44,453 nt of DNA from an uncultured Propionivibrio sp. (lineage in GTDB: Bacteria > Pseudomonadota > Gammaproteobacteria > Burkholderiales > Rhodocyclaceae), in contig CALHZD010000082.1 in assembly GCA_938040985.1 (NCBI GenBank), forward strand, positions 1 to 44,453, written 5' to 3'. Position numbers and translations under genes: made by a program. Below the pieces are notes generated by a model. That model had not been told where the DNA came from and did not search any database. It saw only the letters and a list, made by a program, of their open reading frames with translations. Positions 8,818 through 17,866 of the stretch are shown here, one piece after another. Position 1 is the stretch's first letter, and every line of letters starts with the position of its first letter.

Positions 8818-9305
8818 CTTATTTCGATTATTTTGTTATTGCCGTCCTCGTCATCTCGTTGCTGCTTGGGCTGTGGCGCGGCATGATCGGAGAGATTATC
8901 GCGCTGACTGCCTGGGTGTTGGCTTTCATCGCGGCGCGTGAATGGGGTGAAGAAGCGGCAAGCATGTTCCTGGCGCGTATTACTGATCCAACAGTGCGTC
9001 TGCTCGTTGCCTGGACGCTAATCTTTATTGCCGTGCTTGCCCTGATGGCGCTGTTGCGCCTGCTGTTGCGCAGCCTGCTCAAGGCACTGGGGATGACCAT
9101 TACCGACCGCCTGCTCGGCCTGTTTTTCGGCCTGGCGCGCGGCGTTCTGATTCTTCTGATTCTGGTGGCGGCAGGCGGCATGACACCGCTACCGCAAGAG
9201 CAATGGTGGCGCGAGGCGCAGTTTGCGCCGCCACTGGAAACAGCGGTACTCGCTGGACGGCCCTGGTTGCCGCCGGATGTTGCCGGACGGATTCGTTTTA
9301 GGTAG
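8814..9305 (+). CDS. cvpA: CvpA family membrane protein
   Basis: CvpA is a small inner-membrane protein first linked to colicin V production and nearly always found next to purF. The 163 residues hold about four hydrophobic segments (roughly 4-22, 26-45, 60-85 and 100-122), with the family's LLGLWRGMIGEI and DRLLGLFFGLARG motifs. The start overlaps the SPOR stop by four bases, and the stop lies 9 bases before purF. The family assignment is secure; the molecular role is not known to me. Confidence 0.93.
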   Translation: MTYFDYFVIAVLVISLLLGLWRGMIGEIIALTAWVLAFIAAREWGEEAASMFLARITDPTVRLLVAWTLIFIAVLALMALLRLLLRSLLKALGMTITDRLLGLFFGLARGVLILLILVAAGGMTPLPQEQWWREAQFAPPLETAVLAGRPWLPPDVAGRIRFR

Positions 9306-9314
9306 GGGTTTTAT

Positions 9315-10847
9315 ATGTGCGGCATTCTTGGCGTCATGGCAATGACACCGGTCAATCAGCTTCTTTATGATGGCCTGATGGTTTTGCAACATCGCGGACA
9401 GGATGCGGCGGGTATTACCACGGCCGATGGCGGCGCCTTTTACATGCATAAGGCGCCCGGACTGGTGCGTGATGTGTTTCGCACGCGCAATATGCGTGCC
9501 CTACCGGGCCGGATGGGCATCGCTCATTGCCGCTATCCGACAGCCGGTTCGGCGCTGGATTCAGCCGAATCCCAGCCTTTTTACGTGAATTCGCCTTTCG
9601 GCCTGGTGCTGGCGCATAACGGCAACCTGACCAATACGCAACAATTGCAGAAGGAAATGTTCCTTCAGGATTTGCGTCACATCAATACCAATTCCGATTC
9701 GGAAGTGCTACTGAACGTACTGGCGCACGAACTGCAGGCAGCCGCTACTGGCTACCAACTTGATCCGGAAACCATCTTTAGTGCGGTAGCCGGTGTTCAT
9801 CGCCGTTGCAGGGGAGCATATGCCGTCGTTGTTATGATCGCCGGTTACGGTTTGCTGGCTTTCCGCGATCCTTTCGGCATTCGCCCACTGGTCATTGGCG
9901 AAAACGATGCGCCGGAAGGCAAGGAGTATCTCGTGGCTTCGGAGTCGGTTGCGCTCGACACGCTGGGTTTTCGTGTCATGCGTGACGTAGCGCCGGGCGA
10001 AGCGATTTTCATCGACATGGCGCACCGGCTCCATACGCGCCAATGTGCGGACAACCCCGTACTTTCGCCCTGCATTTTTGAATATGTTTATCTGGCGCGT
10101 CCCGATTCTGTGATCGACGGTGTCTCGGTATACGAAACGCGCCTGCATATGGGCGAGCATCTGGCCGAACGCGTTGCCGCCGAAATCCCGGTCGAAGAAA
10201 TCGATGTCGTTATTCCCATTCCCGATTCAAGCCGGCCATCAGCGATGCAACTGGCGCAGAAACTTGGGCTGCCCTATCGGGAAGGCTTTGTCAAAAACCG
10301 CTATATCGGCCGTACTTTCATCATGCCCGGCCAATCGGTACGTAAAAAATCGGTGCGCCAAAAACTCAATACCGTCGCCCAGGAATTCAAAAACAAGCGC
10401 GTGCTGCTTGTCGATGATTCCATCGTGCGCGGGACGACCAGCGGCGAAATCGTTGAAATGGCGCGCCTGGCCGGTGCGCTCAAAGTCTATTTTGCCTCGG
10501 CAGCGCCCCCTGTGCGATTCCCCAACGTTTACGGCATCGATATGCCGACGCGCAGCGAACTGATCGCTACCGGGCGCAGCAGGGAAGAAATTTGCCGCAC
10601 AATTGGCGCGGATGCGCTGGTTTATCAGGATCTGGAAGCACTCAAGGCTTCTGTGCGTGAACTGAATCCAGCGCTCATTAACTTTGACGCCTCCTGCTTC
10701 AATGGTGAGTACGTGACCGGCGACGTGACGCCCGAATACCTGGATACTCTCGAGCAGGTACGGGACGAAAAACTGGCAGAAAAAGGCGCTGGCGGGCGGA
10801 ACGGTAAAACACTCCTGGATATTAATTCCGCCCCGGTTCCCGAATAG
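9315..10847 (+). CDS. purF: Amidophosphoribosyltransferase PurF
   Basis: It makes 5-phosphoribosylamine from PRPP and glutamine, the first committed step of purine synthesis. The N-terminal glutaminase begins Met-Cys-Gly-Ile, so Cys2 becomes the nucleophile once Met is removed. QHRGQDAAGI and the HNGNLTN motif follow. The C-terminal phosphoribosyltransferase has the PRPP loop LLVDDSIVRGTTSGE at about residues 364-378. The length is 510 residues. TAGGGG lies a few bases before the ATG. In relatives metZ usually follows; it is absent here. Confidence 0.97.
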   Translation: MCGILGVMAMTPVNQLLYDGLMVLQHRGQDAAGITTADGGAFYMHKAPGLVRDVFRTRNMRALPGRMGIAHCRYPTAGSALDSAESQPFYVNSPFGLVLAHNGNLTNTQQLQKEMFLQDLRHINTNSDSEVLLNVLAHELQAAATGYQLDPETIFSAVAGVHRRCRGAYAVVVMIAGYGLLAFRDPFGIRPLVIGENDAPEGKEYLVASESVALDTLGFRVMRDVAPGEAIFIDMAHRLHTRQCADNPVLSPCIFEYVYLARPDSVIDGVSVYETRLHMGEHLAERVAAEIPVEEIDVVIPIPDSSRPSAMQLAQKLGLPYREGFVKNRYIGRTFIMPGQSVRKKSVRQKLNTVAQEFKNKRVLLVDDSIVRGTTSGEIVEMARLAGALKVYFASAAPPVRFPNVYGIDMPTRSELIATGRSREEICRTIGADALVYQDLEALKASVRELNPALINFDASCFNGEYVTGDVTPEYLDTLEQVRDEKLAEKGAGGRNGKTLLDINSAPVPE

Positions 10848-11090
10848 CGCCTGATTGTGGGTCAGATTGTGGCCATATCGTCGGTAAATTTTAATGCCCG
10901 CTTTAGCGCATTAGTGATTGCGGATTTAAATACGGCGTCAACCAGAACGACAGCTTGGCTTTTTACAGAAGCAGAAATCGCCAAATTAGCTGCTCCAAAT
11001 TTATAGCGGCAGGACCGAACTGACCCAGGGTATCAATGCGTCTGATGCGCTGAAACTCCGCAACTACAACGGGTACGGCTGATCGTTGGA
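10848..11090. other. Gap after purF, possible gene remnant
   Basis: 243 bases with no intact gene. A + strand frame ending at about 11080 reads TELTQGINASDALKLRNYNG before its stop, which looks protein-like, but I cannot assign it. A GGCTGATC / GATCAGCC inverted repeat overlaps the 3' end of the neighbouring - strand gene and has no T-run. Confidence 0.3.
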
Positions 11091-11846
11091 TTATCCGATG
11101 ATCAGCCGATCCTGAAACAGTTTGCCGGCGGCTTGCAGGCGTGGCAGGAGAGGGAATAGATCGATGCCCGCGTCGGTTTTTAGTTGCCGGGCGCGTTCTG
11201 CCATTTCAGTCAAATGGACATCGACACCTTCTGCGCCTGTGCCGAAGGCGATAGTGTTGCCGCTGTCACAGGATGGGAAAACAAGAGCGCGTCCGTCAAA
11301 AGCTTCCGCAATGCGCTGCGTACTGGCGGCAAACCCCCGGCTGCGCCCCAGCAAATTGACCGACATTAATCCCTGCGCCGTCAGTCGTGCACGGCAGCTT
11401 TGATAGAAGGGCAGGGTATCCAGGATGCCCGCGCGACCGTGTTTGTCGAAGCCATCAACAAAAATGGCGTCGAACGCGGGACCGGGTTGCCGCATGTAAT
11501 CAGCACCATCCCCGATGACGATGCACAGACGCTGAGGATCGTCGGGCAATTTGAAATGCAGTTTGGCAATGATTTCGATCTGCGGATCGATCTCGACAAC
11601 CGTAATGCGCGTCTCTGGCAACTGGCGGTAGATAAATTTAGCCAGCGAGCCGGCGCCCAGGCCAACGATCAGCACTTCGCGCGGCCATGGCGGTTCACGC
11701 AGTAACAGACAGGCCATCATGTCGCGGGTGTAAGCAAGCTCAAGTGCATCCGGTTTGCGGACGCGCATCGCGCCTTGAATCCATTCGGCGCTGAAATGCA
11801 GGTAACGCACGCCGGCTTTTTCACTGACTTCGATGGAAGTGGCCAT
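11091..11846 (-). CDS. Spermidine-synthase-like methyltransferase-fold protein
   Basis: The 251-residue protein has the Rossmann core of the polyamine synthase family: VLIVGLGAGSLAKF (about 58-72), the acidic VVEIDPQIE loop, VIGDGADY, and FDAIFVDGFDK, where the spermidine synthase catalytic Asp region sits. It lacks the N-terminal beta domain of a full SpeE. It may therefore be a polyamine aminopropyltransferase or a related SAM-dependent enzyme of unknown substrate. Such genes are common near purF in Burkholderiales, to my knowledge. It faces purF tail to tail. Confidence 0.8.
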   Translation of the reverse strand: MATSIEVSEKAGVRYLHFSAEWIQGAMRVRKPDALELAYTRDMMACLLLREPPWPREVLIVGLGAGSLAKFIYRQLPETRITVVEIDPQIEIIAKLHFKLPDDPQRLCIVIGDGADYMRQPGPAFDAIFVDGFDKHGRAGILDTLPFYQSCRARLTAQGLMSVNLLGRSRGFAASTQRIAEAFDGRALVFPSCDSGNTIAFGTGAEGVDVHLTEMAERARQLKTDAGIDLFPLLPRLQAAGKLFQDRLIIG

Positions 11847-11924
11847 AGGGAGTTTGGTAAATAGGGTTAGGGAAACGCTAATCGGAAATCAATAATCTGG
11901 AATCTTTAAAAGATTACCTGCACT

Positions 11925-12707
11925 TCATAATACCGAAAGCCAGCCGCCATCGACGTAAATGATCTGGCCATTGACGTAGTTTGAAGCAGCAGAAGCCAGA
12001 TAAACGGCGGTGCCGGCCAGTTCGTCCGGTCTGCCCCAGCGGCCCGCCGGATTACTGCTTTTGACCCAGGCATCGAATTCCGGATTTTCGATCAGCGCCG
12101 TATTCATTTCGGTCAGGATATAACCGGGGCCAATGGCATTGGCTTGAATGTCGAATTGTGCCCATTCGGCAGCCATGGCGCGGGTGAGCAGTTTGATGCC
12201 GCCTTTGGCCGCGGTGTAAGGGGCGACCGTGGCGCGTGCGGCTTCACTGGTCAGAGAGCCAATATTGATGATTTTGCCGCCGCGCCCGCGCGCGATCATG
12301 CGTCGTGCGGCTTGTCGCGCGACGATGAAGGCGCCGGTTAGATTGGTGTCGACGACGCGCCGCCAGTCTTCGACGGCAAGTTCAACCATCGGTTTGCGGA
12401 ACTGGACGCCTGCATTGTTGATCAGGATGTCGACTTCAATGCCCTGTGCGTCGAGTGCTTCGAATGCCTGAATCACCGAAGCTTCGTCGCTCACGTCGAA
12501 GACCGAGCCAAGCGCCGCGCATCCCTGCGCCGAGAGCCGGTCGACCGCCGCCGCGACGGCCGCTTCCCGCCGTCCGTTGACGACGATTCGCGCGCCGGCG
12601 GCAGCCAGCCCGTCGGCCAGCGCCTGACCGATGCCGCGCACCGAGCCGGTAATCAGGGCGGTGCGGCCGGATAAATTGAATAATGAAGTATCGAGCGGTG
12701 CGGCCAT
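11925..12707 (-). CDS. idnO: Gluconate 5-dehydrogenase / 5-ketogluconate reductase-like SDR
   Basis: A short-chain dehydrogenase of 260 residues, read from the ATG at 12707, which has GGAG 9 bases upstream. Upstream Met codons at 12722 and 12737 are less well placed. The NAD(P) motif TGSVRGIG, the NNAG motif, the catalytic Ser in INIGSLTSE and Tyr/Lys in PYTAAK are present, and it ends VDGGWLSVL. Compared from memory, the segments KGGIKLLTRAMAAEWA and PAGRWGRPDEL match IdnO more closely than KduD. IdnO reduces 5-keto-D-gluconate to D-gluconate. It is divergent from the KDG kinase gene, which supports a sugar-acid role. 2-deoxy-D-gluconate 3-dehydrogenase remains an alternative. Confidence 0.75.
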   Translation of the reverse strand: MAAPLDTSLFNLSGRTALITGSVRGIGQALADGLAAAGARIVVNGRREAAVAAAVDRLSAQGCAALGSVFDVSDEASVIQAFEALDAQGIEVDILINNAGVQFRKPMVELAVEDWRRVVDTNLTGAFIVARQAARRMIARGRGGKIINIGSLTSEAARATVAPYTAAKGGIKLLTRAMAAEWAQFDIQANAIGPGYILTEMNTALIENPEFDAWVKSSNPAGRWGRPDELAGTAVYLASAASNYVNGQIIYVDGGWLSVL

Positions 12708-12970
12708 GATGTTTTTCTCCATGTTCTTATCTGACAAACCGAAGGTAGCGCGGTTTCCTGCGTATCCTCCAGAGCGGTTTGTGATGCGCCTCCATGAAAG
12801 CGCCGAATATTGCCTCTCCAGTGATGGCGCGCTATTGACAGCATACTGCGCTCAAGTGCAGACTTGTGCGCGCCGCGCTGGGGGTGGCGCGAGGCAATCA
12901 TAGCAATATTCCCTTATTCGCGAAGTGCTGGTTCCGGCCTGCTGACATTGAAGACAAACACGAGGAATAT
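12708..12970. promoter_or_regulatory. Divergent promoter region of the sugar-acid genes
   Basis: 263 bases between two divergently read genes, so both promoters should lie here. A TTGACA is visible at 12835-12840 on the + strand, but no matching -10 stands out at the right distance. No regulator gene is adjacent. Confidence 0.45.
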
Positions 12971-14053
12971 ATGAGCAACGGTTTAACCATTTCCAGTCAG
13001 GGTTCTCTTGACTTCGTTTCCCTTGGCGCCCTGATTCACCGGCTTGATACGGGTATCGTGCCCTTCCGGCGCGCCAGCCATTGCGAGATTCATGTCAGCG
13101 GTGGCGAATTTAACTGCGCCGCCAACCTGTCAACCTGTTTCGGCCTCAAGACCGGCATCGTGACGGCGATGGTGGATTATCCCGTCGGCGAGCTGATCGA
13201 TAACGCCGTGCGTACGCTGGGTGTCAAACCATTTTACAAGCGTTTCAAGCACAATGGCGTCAACGGCCCGAATATGGCGACGGTCTATAGTGACCGCGGG
13301 CAGGGCGTGCGTCCGCCGATCGTGTTCTATAACCGCGCCAACGAGGCAGGCGGCATGCTCAAAGCTGGCGATTTTGATTGGAAAGAGATTTTTTCCGGGG
13401 GCGTGCGCTGGTTCCATAGCGGCGGTATTTTTTCCGCATTGTCGGAAACAACTCCGGAAGTTATCGTCGAAGGTATGCAGGCCGCTAAACAGGCGGGGGC
13501 GGTGGTGTCCTTCGATCTGAATTACCGTGCCAAATTGTGGAATATCGCCGGTGGCGAACGGCACGCCGTCGCAGTGCTCGATAAAATTCTCCGGCATGTC
13601 GATGTGCTGGTCGGCAATGAAGAAGATTTGCAGAAAAGCCTGGGTATTCCGGGGCCGGAGGTCGCGGCCAAATCGAGCCTTGATCCGGCAGCCTTCTTCA
13701 GCATGATCGACAAGGTACTCGCCAAGCATCCGCAGATTAAGGTGGTAGCAACGACTTTGCGCGAAGTTCTTTCAACTAACCGCCATCGCTGGAGCGCCGT
13801 CGCCTGGGTCGATGGCAAGACCTATACTGCGCCAACGGCCGAACTTGATGTCTATGACCGGATCGGTGGCGGTGACGGCTTTGCCTCCGGTTTCTTTTAC
13901 GGCCTGCTGACGGGTGAAGCCCCTGAAGATGCGCTGCGGCTCGGTTGGGCGCACGGTGCATTGCTGACGACTTTCCCCGGAGATATTTCGATGGCCTCGC
14001 TCGACGAAGTGCGCGCCTTTGCCAAAGGCGGGTCGGCGCGTGTGCAGCGCTGA
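12971..14053 (+). CDS. kdgK: 2-keto-3-deoxygluconate kinase (PfkB family)
   Basis: It phosphorylates 2-keto-3-deoxy-D-gluconate (KDG) to KDPG, feeding the Entner-Doudoroff aldolase. The frame is open from 12866, but GAGGA lies just before the ATG at 12971, which starts MSNGLTISSQ; this gives 360 residues. Family features are the N-terminal substrate motif HVSGGEFNCAANLS, FDLNYRAKLW, VGNEEDL, and the ATP and anion-hole motif IGGGDGFASGF with the catalytic Asp. Fructokinase and other sugar kinases share this fold, but the FDLNYR motif and the sugar-acid neighbours favour KDG. The next gene starts 50 bases on, in the same direction. Confidence 0.8.
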   Translation: MSNGLTISSQGSLDFVSLGALIHRLDTGIVPFRRASHCEIHVSGGEFNCAANLSTCFGLKTGIVTAMVDYPVGELIDNAVRTLGVKPFYKRFKHNGVNGPNMATVYSDRGQGVRPPIVFYNRANEAGGMLKAGDFDWKEIFSGGVRWFHSGGIFSALSETTPEVIVEGMQAAKQAGAVVSFDLNYRAKLWNIAGGERHAVAVLDKILRHVDVLVGNEEDLQKSLGIPGPEVAAKSSLDPAAFFSMIDKVLAKHPQIKVVATTLREVLSTNRHRWSAVAWVDGKTYTAPTAELDVYDRIGGGDGFASGFFYGLLTGEAPEDALRLGWAHGALLTTFPGDISMASLDEVRAFAKGGSARVQR

Positions 14054-14103
14054 GATTTTTAGCGGTTTTTAGTTTTTTGCCCTGGTTGTTGCGGAGTATT
14101 ACG

Positions 14104-15240
14104 ATGCGGAAAATCAGAACGGCCATCATCGGTTGTGGCAAGGTCAGTGATCTGCATGCTGCGGCACTTAAACATTTACCCGAAGTGGAATTCGTCGCTA
14201 TCTACAGCCGTAGCGGGGAAAAGGCAAAGCAGTACGGCGAGAAATACGGCGTCGAGGGCTTTTGCGATATCGGAAAAATGGTCGCCACGGCGGGTGTCGA
14301 AGCAGCAATCGTATGTACGCCACATCCGGCGCACCGTGATGCCGCCGTCGCCGCGATCGAAGCGGGTGCGCATGTGTTGGTCGAAAAACCCTTGGCAGCT
14401 ACGCTGAAAGACTGCGACGATATTCTGAATGCGGCAAAACAGGCGGGTGTCAAAGTCGGGACAGTCTGCCAGAGACGCTTTTACGCGCCGTCGCAGCGAA
14501 TGCGGCGCGCCATCGACAGCGGAAAAATTGGGCGTCCAGCACTGGGTACGGTGCTGATGCTTGGCTGGCGCGACCGCAAGTATTATGAAAGCGATGCCTG
14601 GCGCGGCAAGTGGCGTTCGGAGGGTGGCGGCGTACTGGTCAACCAGGCGCCGCATCAACTCGATCTGCTGCAATGGTTCATGGGGCCGATTGATGAGTTG
14701 TTCGGCGTCTGGTCAAACATCAACCATCCGTACATCGAGGTTGAGGATACGGCGGTGGCCGTCATCCGTTTTCGCAGCGGCGCACTCGGCAATATCGTTG
14801 TTAGTAACGCGCAGAAGCCGGGTATTTACGGCAAAGTGCATGTCCATGGTGATAACGGCGCTTCGGTGGGGGTGCAAACTGACGGTGGTGCGATGTTCAT
14901 CGCTGGCATGTCCTCCGTAACCGAACCGCCCATCAATGATTTGTGGACGGTGCCCGGTGAGGCGGCAATGCTTGCACAGTGGCAAAAGGAGGACAGCGAT
15001 CTGTTCAACAGCCACGAGGATTCGATGGAGTATTACTTCCGCCAGCAAATTGCCGATTTTCTGGGCGCGGTGGCGGAAGGGCGCGAGCCCTTGGTTACGG
15101 GGGAAGACGGCCGCAAAACCGTAGAAATTTTCACGGCGATTTATCGTTCGCAGAAGAGCGGCAAGCCGATCAAATTTCCGTTGGCGCCGGATGCTTCCGA
15201 TCTGGATTATGAAACCTACGCATCAATGCCGCTGCACTGA
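14104..15240 (+). CDS. Gfo/Idh/MocA family oxidoreductase
   Basis: An NAD(P)-dependent sugar or inositol dehydrogenase-type protein of 378 residues. The ATG at 14104, with GGAG 7 bases upstream, gives the usual opening with the nucleotide-binding IIGCGKVSDLH. The VLVEKPLA motif (about residue 98) holds the conserved Glu-Lys-Pro, and the C-terminal sheet domain contains GGGVLVNQAPHQLDLLQW. The substrate cannot be read from sequence. It sits between KDG kinase and the medium-chain dehydrogenase, so a hexonate or a 3-keto sugar derivative is plausible. Confidence 0.85.
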   Translation: MRKIRTAIIGCGKVSDLHAAALKHLPEVEFVAIYSRSGEKAKQYGEKYGVEGFCDIGKMVATAGVEAAIVCTPHPAHRDAAVAAIEAGAHVLVEKPLAATLKDCDDILNAAKQAGVKVGTVCQRRFYAPSQRMRRAIDSGKIGRPALGTVLMLGWRDRKYYESDAWRGKWRSEGGGVLVNQAPHQLDLLQWFMGPIDELFGVWSNINHPYIEVEDTAVAVIRFRSGALGNIVVSNAQKPGIYGKVHVHGDNGASVGVQTDGGAMFIAGMSSVTEPPINDLWTVPGEAAMLAQWQKEDSDLFNSHEDSMEYYFRQQIADFLGAVAEGREPLVTGEDGRKTVEIFTAIYRSQKSGKPIKFPLAPDASDLDYETYASMPLH

Positions 15241-15311
15241 GGTGGGCGAGGGCGAAATAGATACGAAAAGAATATGAACAGCGCAAAACATCAGAGGGAA
15301 GGAAAACAGTT

Positions 15312-16343
15312 GTGAAAGCATTAATGCTGAAGGCGTACAAGCAGTTTTCTTACGAGGACGTGCCTGAACCGGAGATCGGTGCGGAAGATGTTCTGATCCG
15401 TGTTAAGGCGTGCGGCATTTGTGGCAGTGATGTCCATGGGATGGATGGCAGCACCGGCCGCCGGATTCCGCCGATTATCATGGGGCATGAGGCCTCGGGC
15501 GTAATCGAGCGGGTTGGCAGCAGCGTCAGTGAATGGCGTGTGGGCGACCGGGTCACGTTCGATTCGACCATCGTGATGCGGCCGGACTTTTATTCGCAGA
15601 AGGGACTGTTCAACCTGAGCGACTATCGCAAGGTGCTCGGCGTCTCTTGCGGTGAATATCGCCAACATGGCGCTTTTGCCGAATTCGTCGCAGTGCCGCA
15701 GTCGATTCTCTACCGCTTGCCGGATTCATTGAGCTTTGAACGTGCAGCCATGACTGAGCCGGTTTCGGTTGCTTTCCACGCGGTCAACCTGATGACGAAT
15801 GAGCTCAACGACAGCGCGATTGTCGTCGGTTGCGGCATGATCGGCTTATTCGTTGTGCAGGCGCTGCGCATCAAGGGCTACGGCAAAATTATCGCCGTCG
15901 ACCTGGATCCATCGCGGCTCGATACGGCGATCGAATTTGGCGCCGATCATGCGGTCAAGGCGGATGCGCCCGATGTCGTCGATCAGATTCATGTACTGAC
16001 GCACGGGCGTGGTGCGGATGCCGCAGTCGAGGCCGTCGGTATTACGCCAACCATTGATTTGGCGATCAACGGGGTGCGCAAGGGGGGCAAAGTCGCCTTG
16101 GTCGGCAATCTGTCGCCCAAGATCGAACTGCCTTTGCAGGCGGTGGTCACGCGGCAGATTACGCTCTACGGTTCATGCGCTTCCGCCGGTGAATATCCGG
16201 CCTGCCTCGATATGATCGCCAATGGCCGCGTCAGGGTGGATGAAATGATTTCGGCGGTTGTCCCGCTGGCTGATGCGGCGATATGGTTTGAGCGCTTGTA
16301 CAAAGGCGAACCCGGCTTGAAAAAAGTCATCGTGACGCCCTGA
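15312..16343 (+). CDS. Zinc-type medium-chain dehydrogenase (polyol/hexonate)
   Basis: A 343-residue MDR enzyme with a GTG start preceded by GAGGGAAGGA. Catalytic zinc ligands are visible: Cys in KACGICGSDVHG, His-Glu in MGHEASG, and Glu in MTEPVSV. The NAD motif is VVGCGMIGLF. Odd: the loop that normally carries four structural-zinc cysteines reads STIVMRPDFYSQKGLFNLSD, with none of them, so the structural zinc site is lost. Family relatives act on polyols (sorbitol, iditol) or hexonates (L-idonate, L-gulonate, L-galactonate). Next to an IdnO-like reductase and KDG kinase, an L-idonate 5-dehydrogenase-like role is a reasonable guess. Confidence 0.85.
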   Translation: MKALMLKAYKQFSYEDVPEPEIGAEDVLIRVKACGICGSDVHGMDGSTGRRIPPIIMGHEASGVIERVGSSVSEWRVGDRVTFDSTIVMRPDFYSQKGLFNLSDYRKVLGVSCGEYRQHGAFAEFVAVPQSILYRLPDSLSFERAAMTEPVSVAFHAVNLMTNELNDSAIVVGCGMIGLFVVQALRIKGYGKIIAVDLDPSRLDTAIEFGADHAVKADAPDVVDQIHVLTHGRGADAAVEAVGITPTIDLAINGVRKGGKVALVGNLSPKIELPLQAVVTRQITLYGSCASAGEYPACLDMIANGRVRVDEMISAVVPLADAAIWFERLYKGEPGLKKVIVTP

Positions 16344-16505
16344 TTTTGCACTCTGCGGCGGCTGCATGCCGGTCATGCGTCCGCTGTGGATTTCCGATTT
16401 TCTGTTTACGCTGAATATCGGGTATCGTTGCAGTTCTCTGGTTTCGTGCGGAACAGATTTTTTGGCAGAGCGGCGCAAGCTGTTCTTATACTTCGAGGAG
16501 GAAGC

Positions 16506-17507
16506 ATGAATAAAACGTTTTTCAGAAAATTTGCACTAACCGCTGTATTGGGCGTTTTAGCGAGCAGCAGCGCGCTGGCTGCCGTGACCGGAAAAGTCGG
16601 ACACGCCATGCCGGAGGAGCATCCACAAGCCGTTGCGATGAACAAGTTTGCCGAACTGGCGGCAAAATACACCAATAACAACGTGAAGTTGAAAGTTTTT
16701 CATAGCTCCGTTCTGGGTAGTGACGAAAAGATGCTGCAAGCGGTTCAGGCGGGCACACAGGAATTTTATATCGGTACGCTGGCGCCATTCTCGGCCAAGG
16801 TCAAGGAAGTGCAGGTGTGGGATTTACCGTTCCTGTTTGCCAATACCAAGCAGGTGTATACCGTGCTTGATGGTGCCGCATCCAAGAAGATTTTCACCAA
16901 GCTCGAACCGATCGGCGTGCATGGTCTGATGTGGACGGGAATGGGCTTTCGCAACCTTTCCAACAGTAAGCATCCTGTTACCAAACTTGAAGACATTGCT
17001 GGTCTGAAGCTGCGTGTCATGGCGAATCCTGTCGCGATGGAAACCTGGAAGACACTGGGCGCTAACGCGGTTCCAATGGCCTTTGCCGAAGTCTTTACAG
17101 CGCTAGAAATCAAGGCGATTGACGGTCAGGAAAACCCGCTCGTGCATATGTATACCAACAAGATGCAGGAAGTGCAGAAATATATTTCCTTAACCAATCA
17201 CGTCTACACGCCGGTTGCGCTGATCGCTTCCAAGAAATTCTGGGACAAACTGAGCGCTGCTGACAAGGAAGGGGTGCAGAAGGCAGCCGAAGAGGCCAAG
17301 ATCCTCCAGCGTCAATTGCTCGATCAGGGCGACAAGGATGTGATCGAAAAATTCCGCAAGGTAGGTGTCCAGGTGGATGAAGTTTCTGCGGCAGAGCTGG
17401 CCAAGATTCAGGAAAAGGTCAAGCCGGTCATTACCAAGTTCACGCCGCAAATCGGCGAAGAATTCCTGAAGGAATTTCAGGCGGAAATCGCCGCTGTCGC
17501 AAAATAA
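16506..17507 (+). CDS. TRAP transporter substrate-binding protein (DctP family)
   Basis: The periplasmic binding component of a sodium-driven TRAP transporter for an organic acid. GAGGAGG stands just before the ATG at 16506; the open frame upstream is not used. The 333-residue precursor has a signal peptide (residues 1-25, ending Ser-Ala-Leu-Ala). The mature part has GHAMPEEHPQ and the family segment GLKLRVMANPVAMETW, whose Arg170 should bind the carboxylate. TALEIKAIDGQENP follows. It belongs to the C4-dicarboxylate / 2,3-diketogulonate / sugar-acid binding family. A sugar acid fits the neighbours, but specificity is inference. Confidence 0.93.
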   Translation: MNKTFFRKFALTAVLGVLASSSALAAVTGKVGHAMPEEHPQAVAMNKFAELAAKYTNNNVKLKVFHSSVLGSDEKMLQAVQAGTQEFYIGTLAPFSAKVKEVQVWDLPFLFANTKQVYTVLDGAASKKIFTKLEPIGVHGLMWTGMGFRNLSNSKHPVTKLEDIAGLKLRVMANPVAMETWKTLGANAVPMAFAEVFTALEIKAIDGQENPLVHMYTNKMQEVQKYISLTNHVYTPVALIASKKFWDKLSAADKEGVQKAAEEAKILQRQLLDQGDKDVIEKFRKVGVQVDEVSAAELAKIQEKVKPVITKFTPQIGEEFLKEFQAEIAAVAK

Positions 17508-17529
17508 GCAGTGAATTGATGTCGTAAAA

Positions 17530-17580
17530 GCGGCGGCCGAAATAGCGTGAGGAACTCCTCTCGAAATTTTCGGCGCCGCC
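17530..17580 (+). promoter_or_regulatory. Large stem-loop between TRAP binding-protein and permease genes
   Basis: GCGGCGGCCGAAAT (17530-17543) pairs with TTTTCGGCGCCGC (17567-17579) with one bulge. An inner GAGG/CCTC stem caps it. No T-run follows, so it looks less like a terminator than a processing or 3'-protecting element. Such elements let the binding protein be made in excess over the permease. Confidence 0.6.
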
Positions 17581-17866
17581 CGCTCATGCGGGGCAGTAAC
17601 GTTGCCGAGTGGACCGACCGCCGTAAAATCAATGAGAAAGTGATACGGTTTGGAACAAGTGGGATAAGAAAACAGCGGCAGGGGAAAAGGGCGGTAGGGC
17701 GTGTCGTTATGCAAGGCGCAAATGGCACATGTGGCAAATGTCTGGAACATGTGTGGAACATGTCTTTGCGGTTGAACGATACGACCGTATTTTTCATTGA
17801 TTTTACGTACGGTATCTTGCCAAGGCCGGCCGTGTGATGCACCAAGAGGGGTAAGGAGTCGGAAGG
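17581..17866. other. Spacer before dctQ-like gene
   Basis: The rest of the 359-base gap between the TRAP binding protein and the small permease. It carries a short direct repeat TGGAACATGTGTGGAACATGT (about 17742-17762). I see no gene in it. The spacing is unusual, since TRAP genes are often packed tightly; a second promoter may lie here. Confidence 0.35.
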
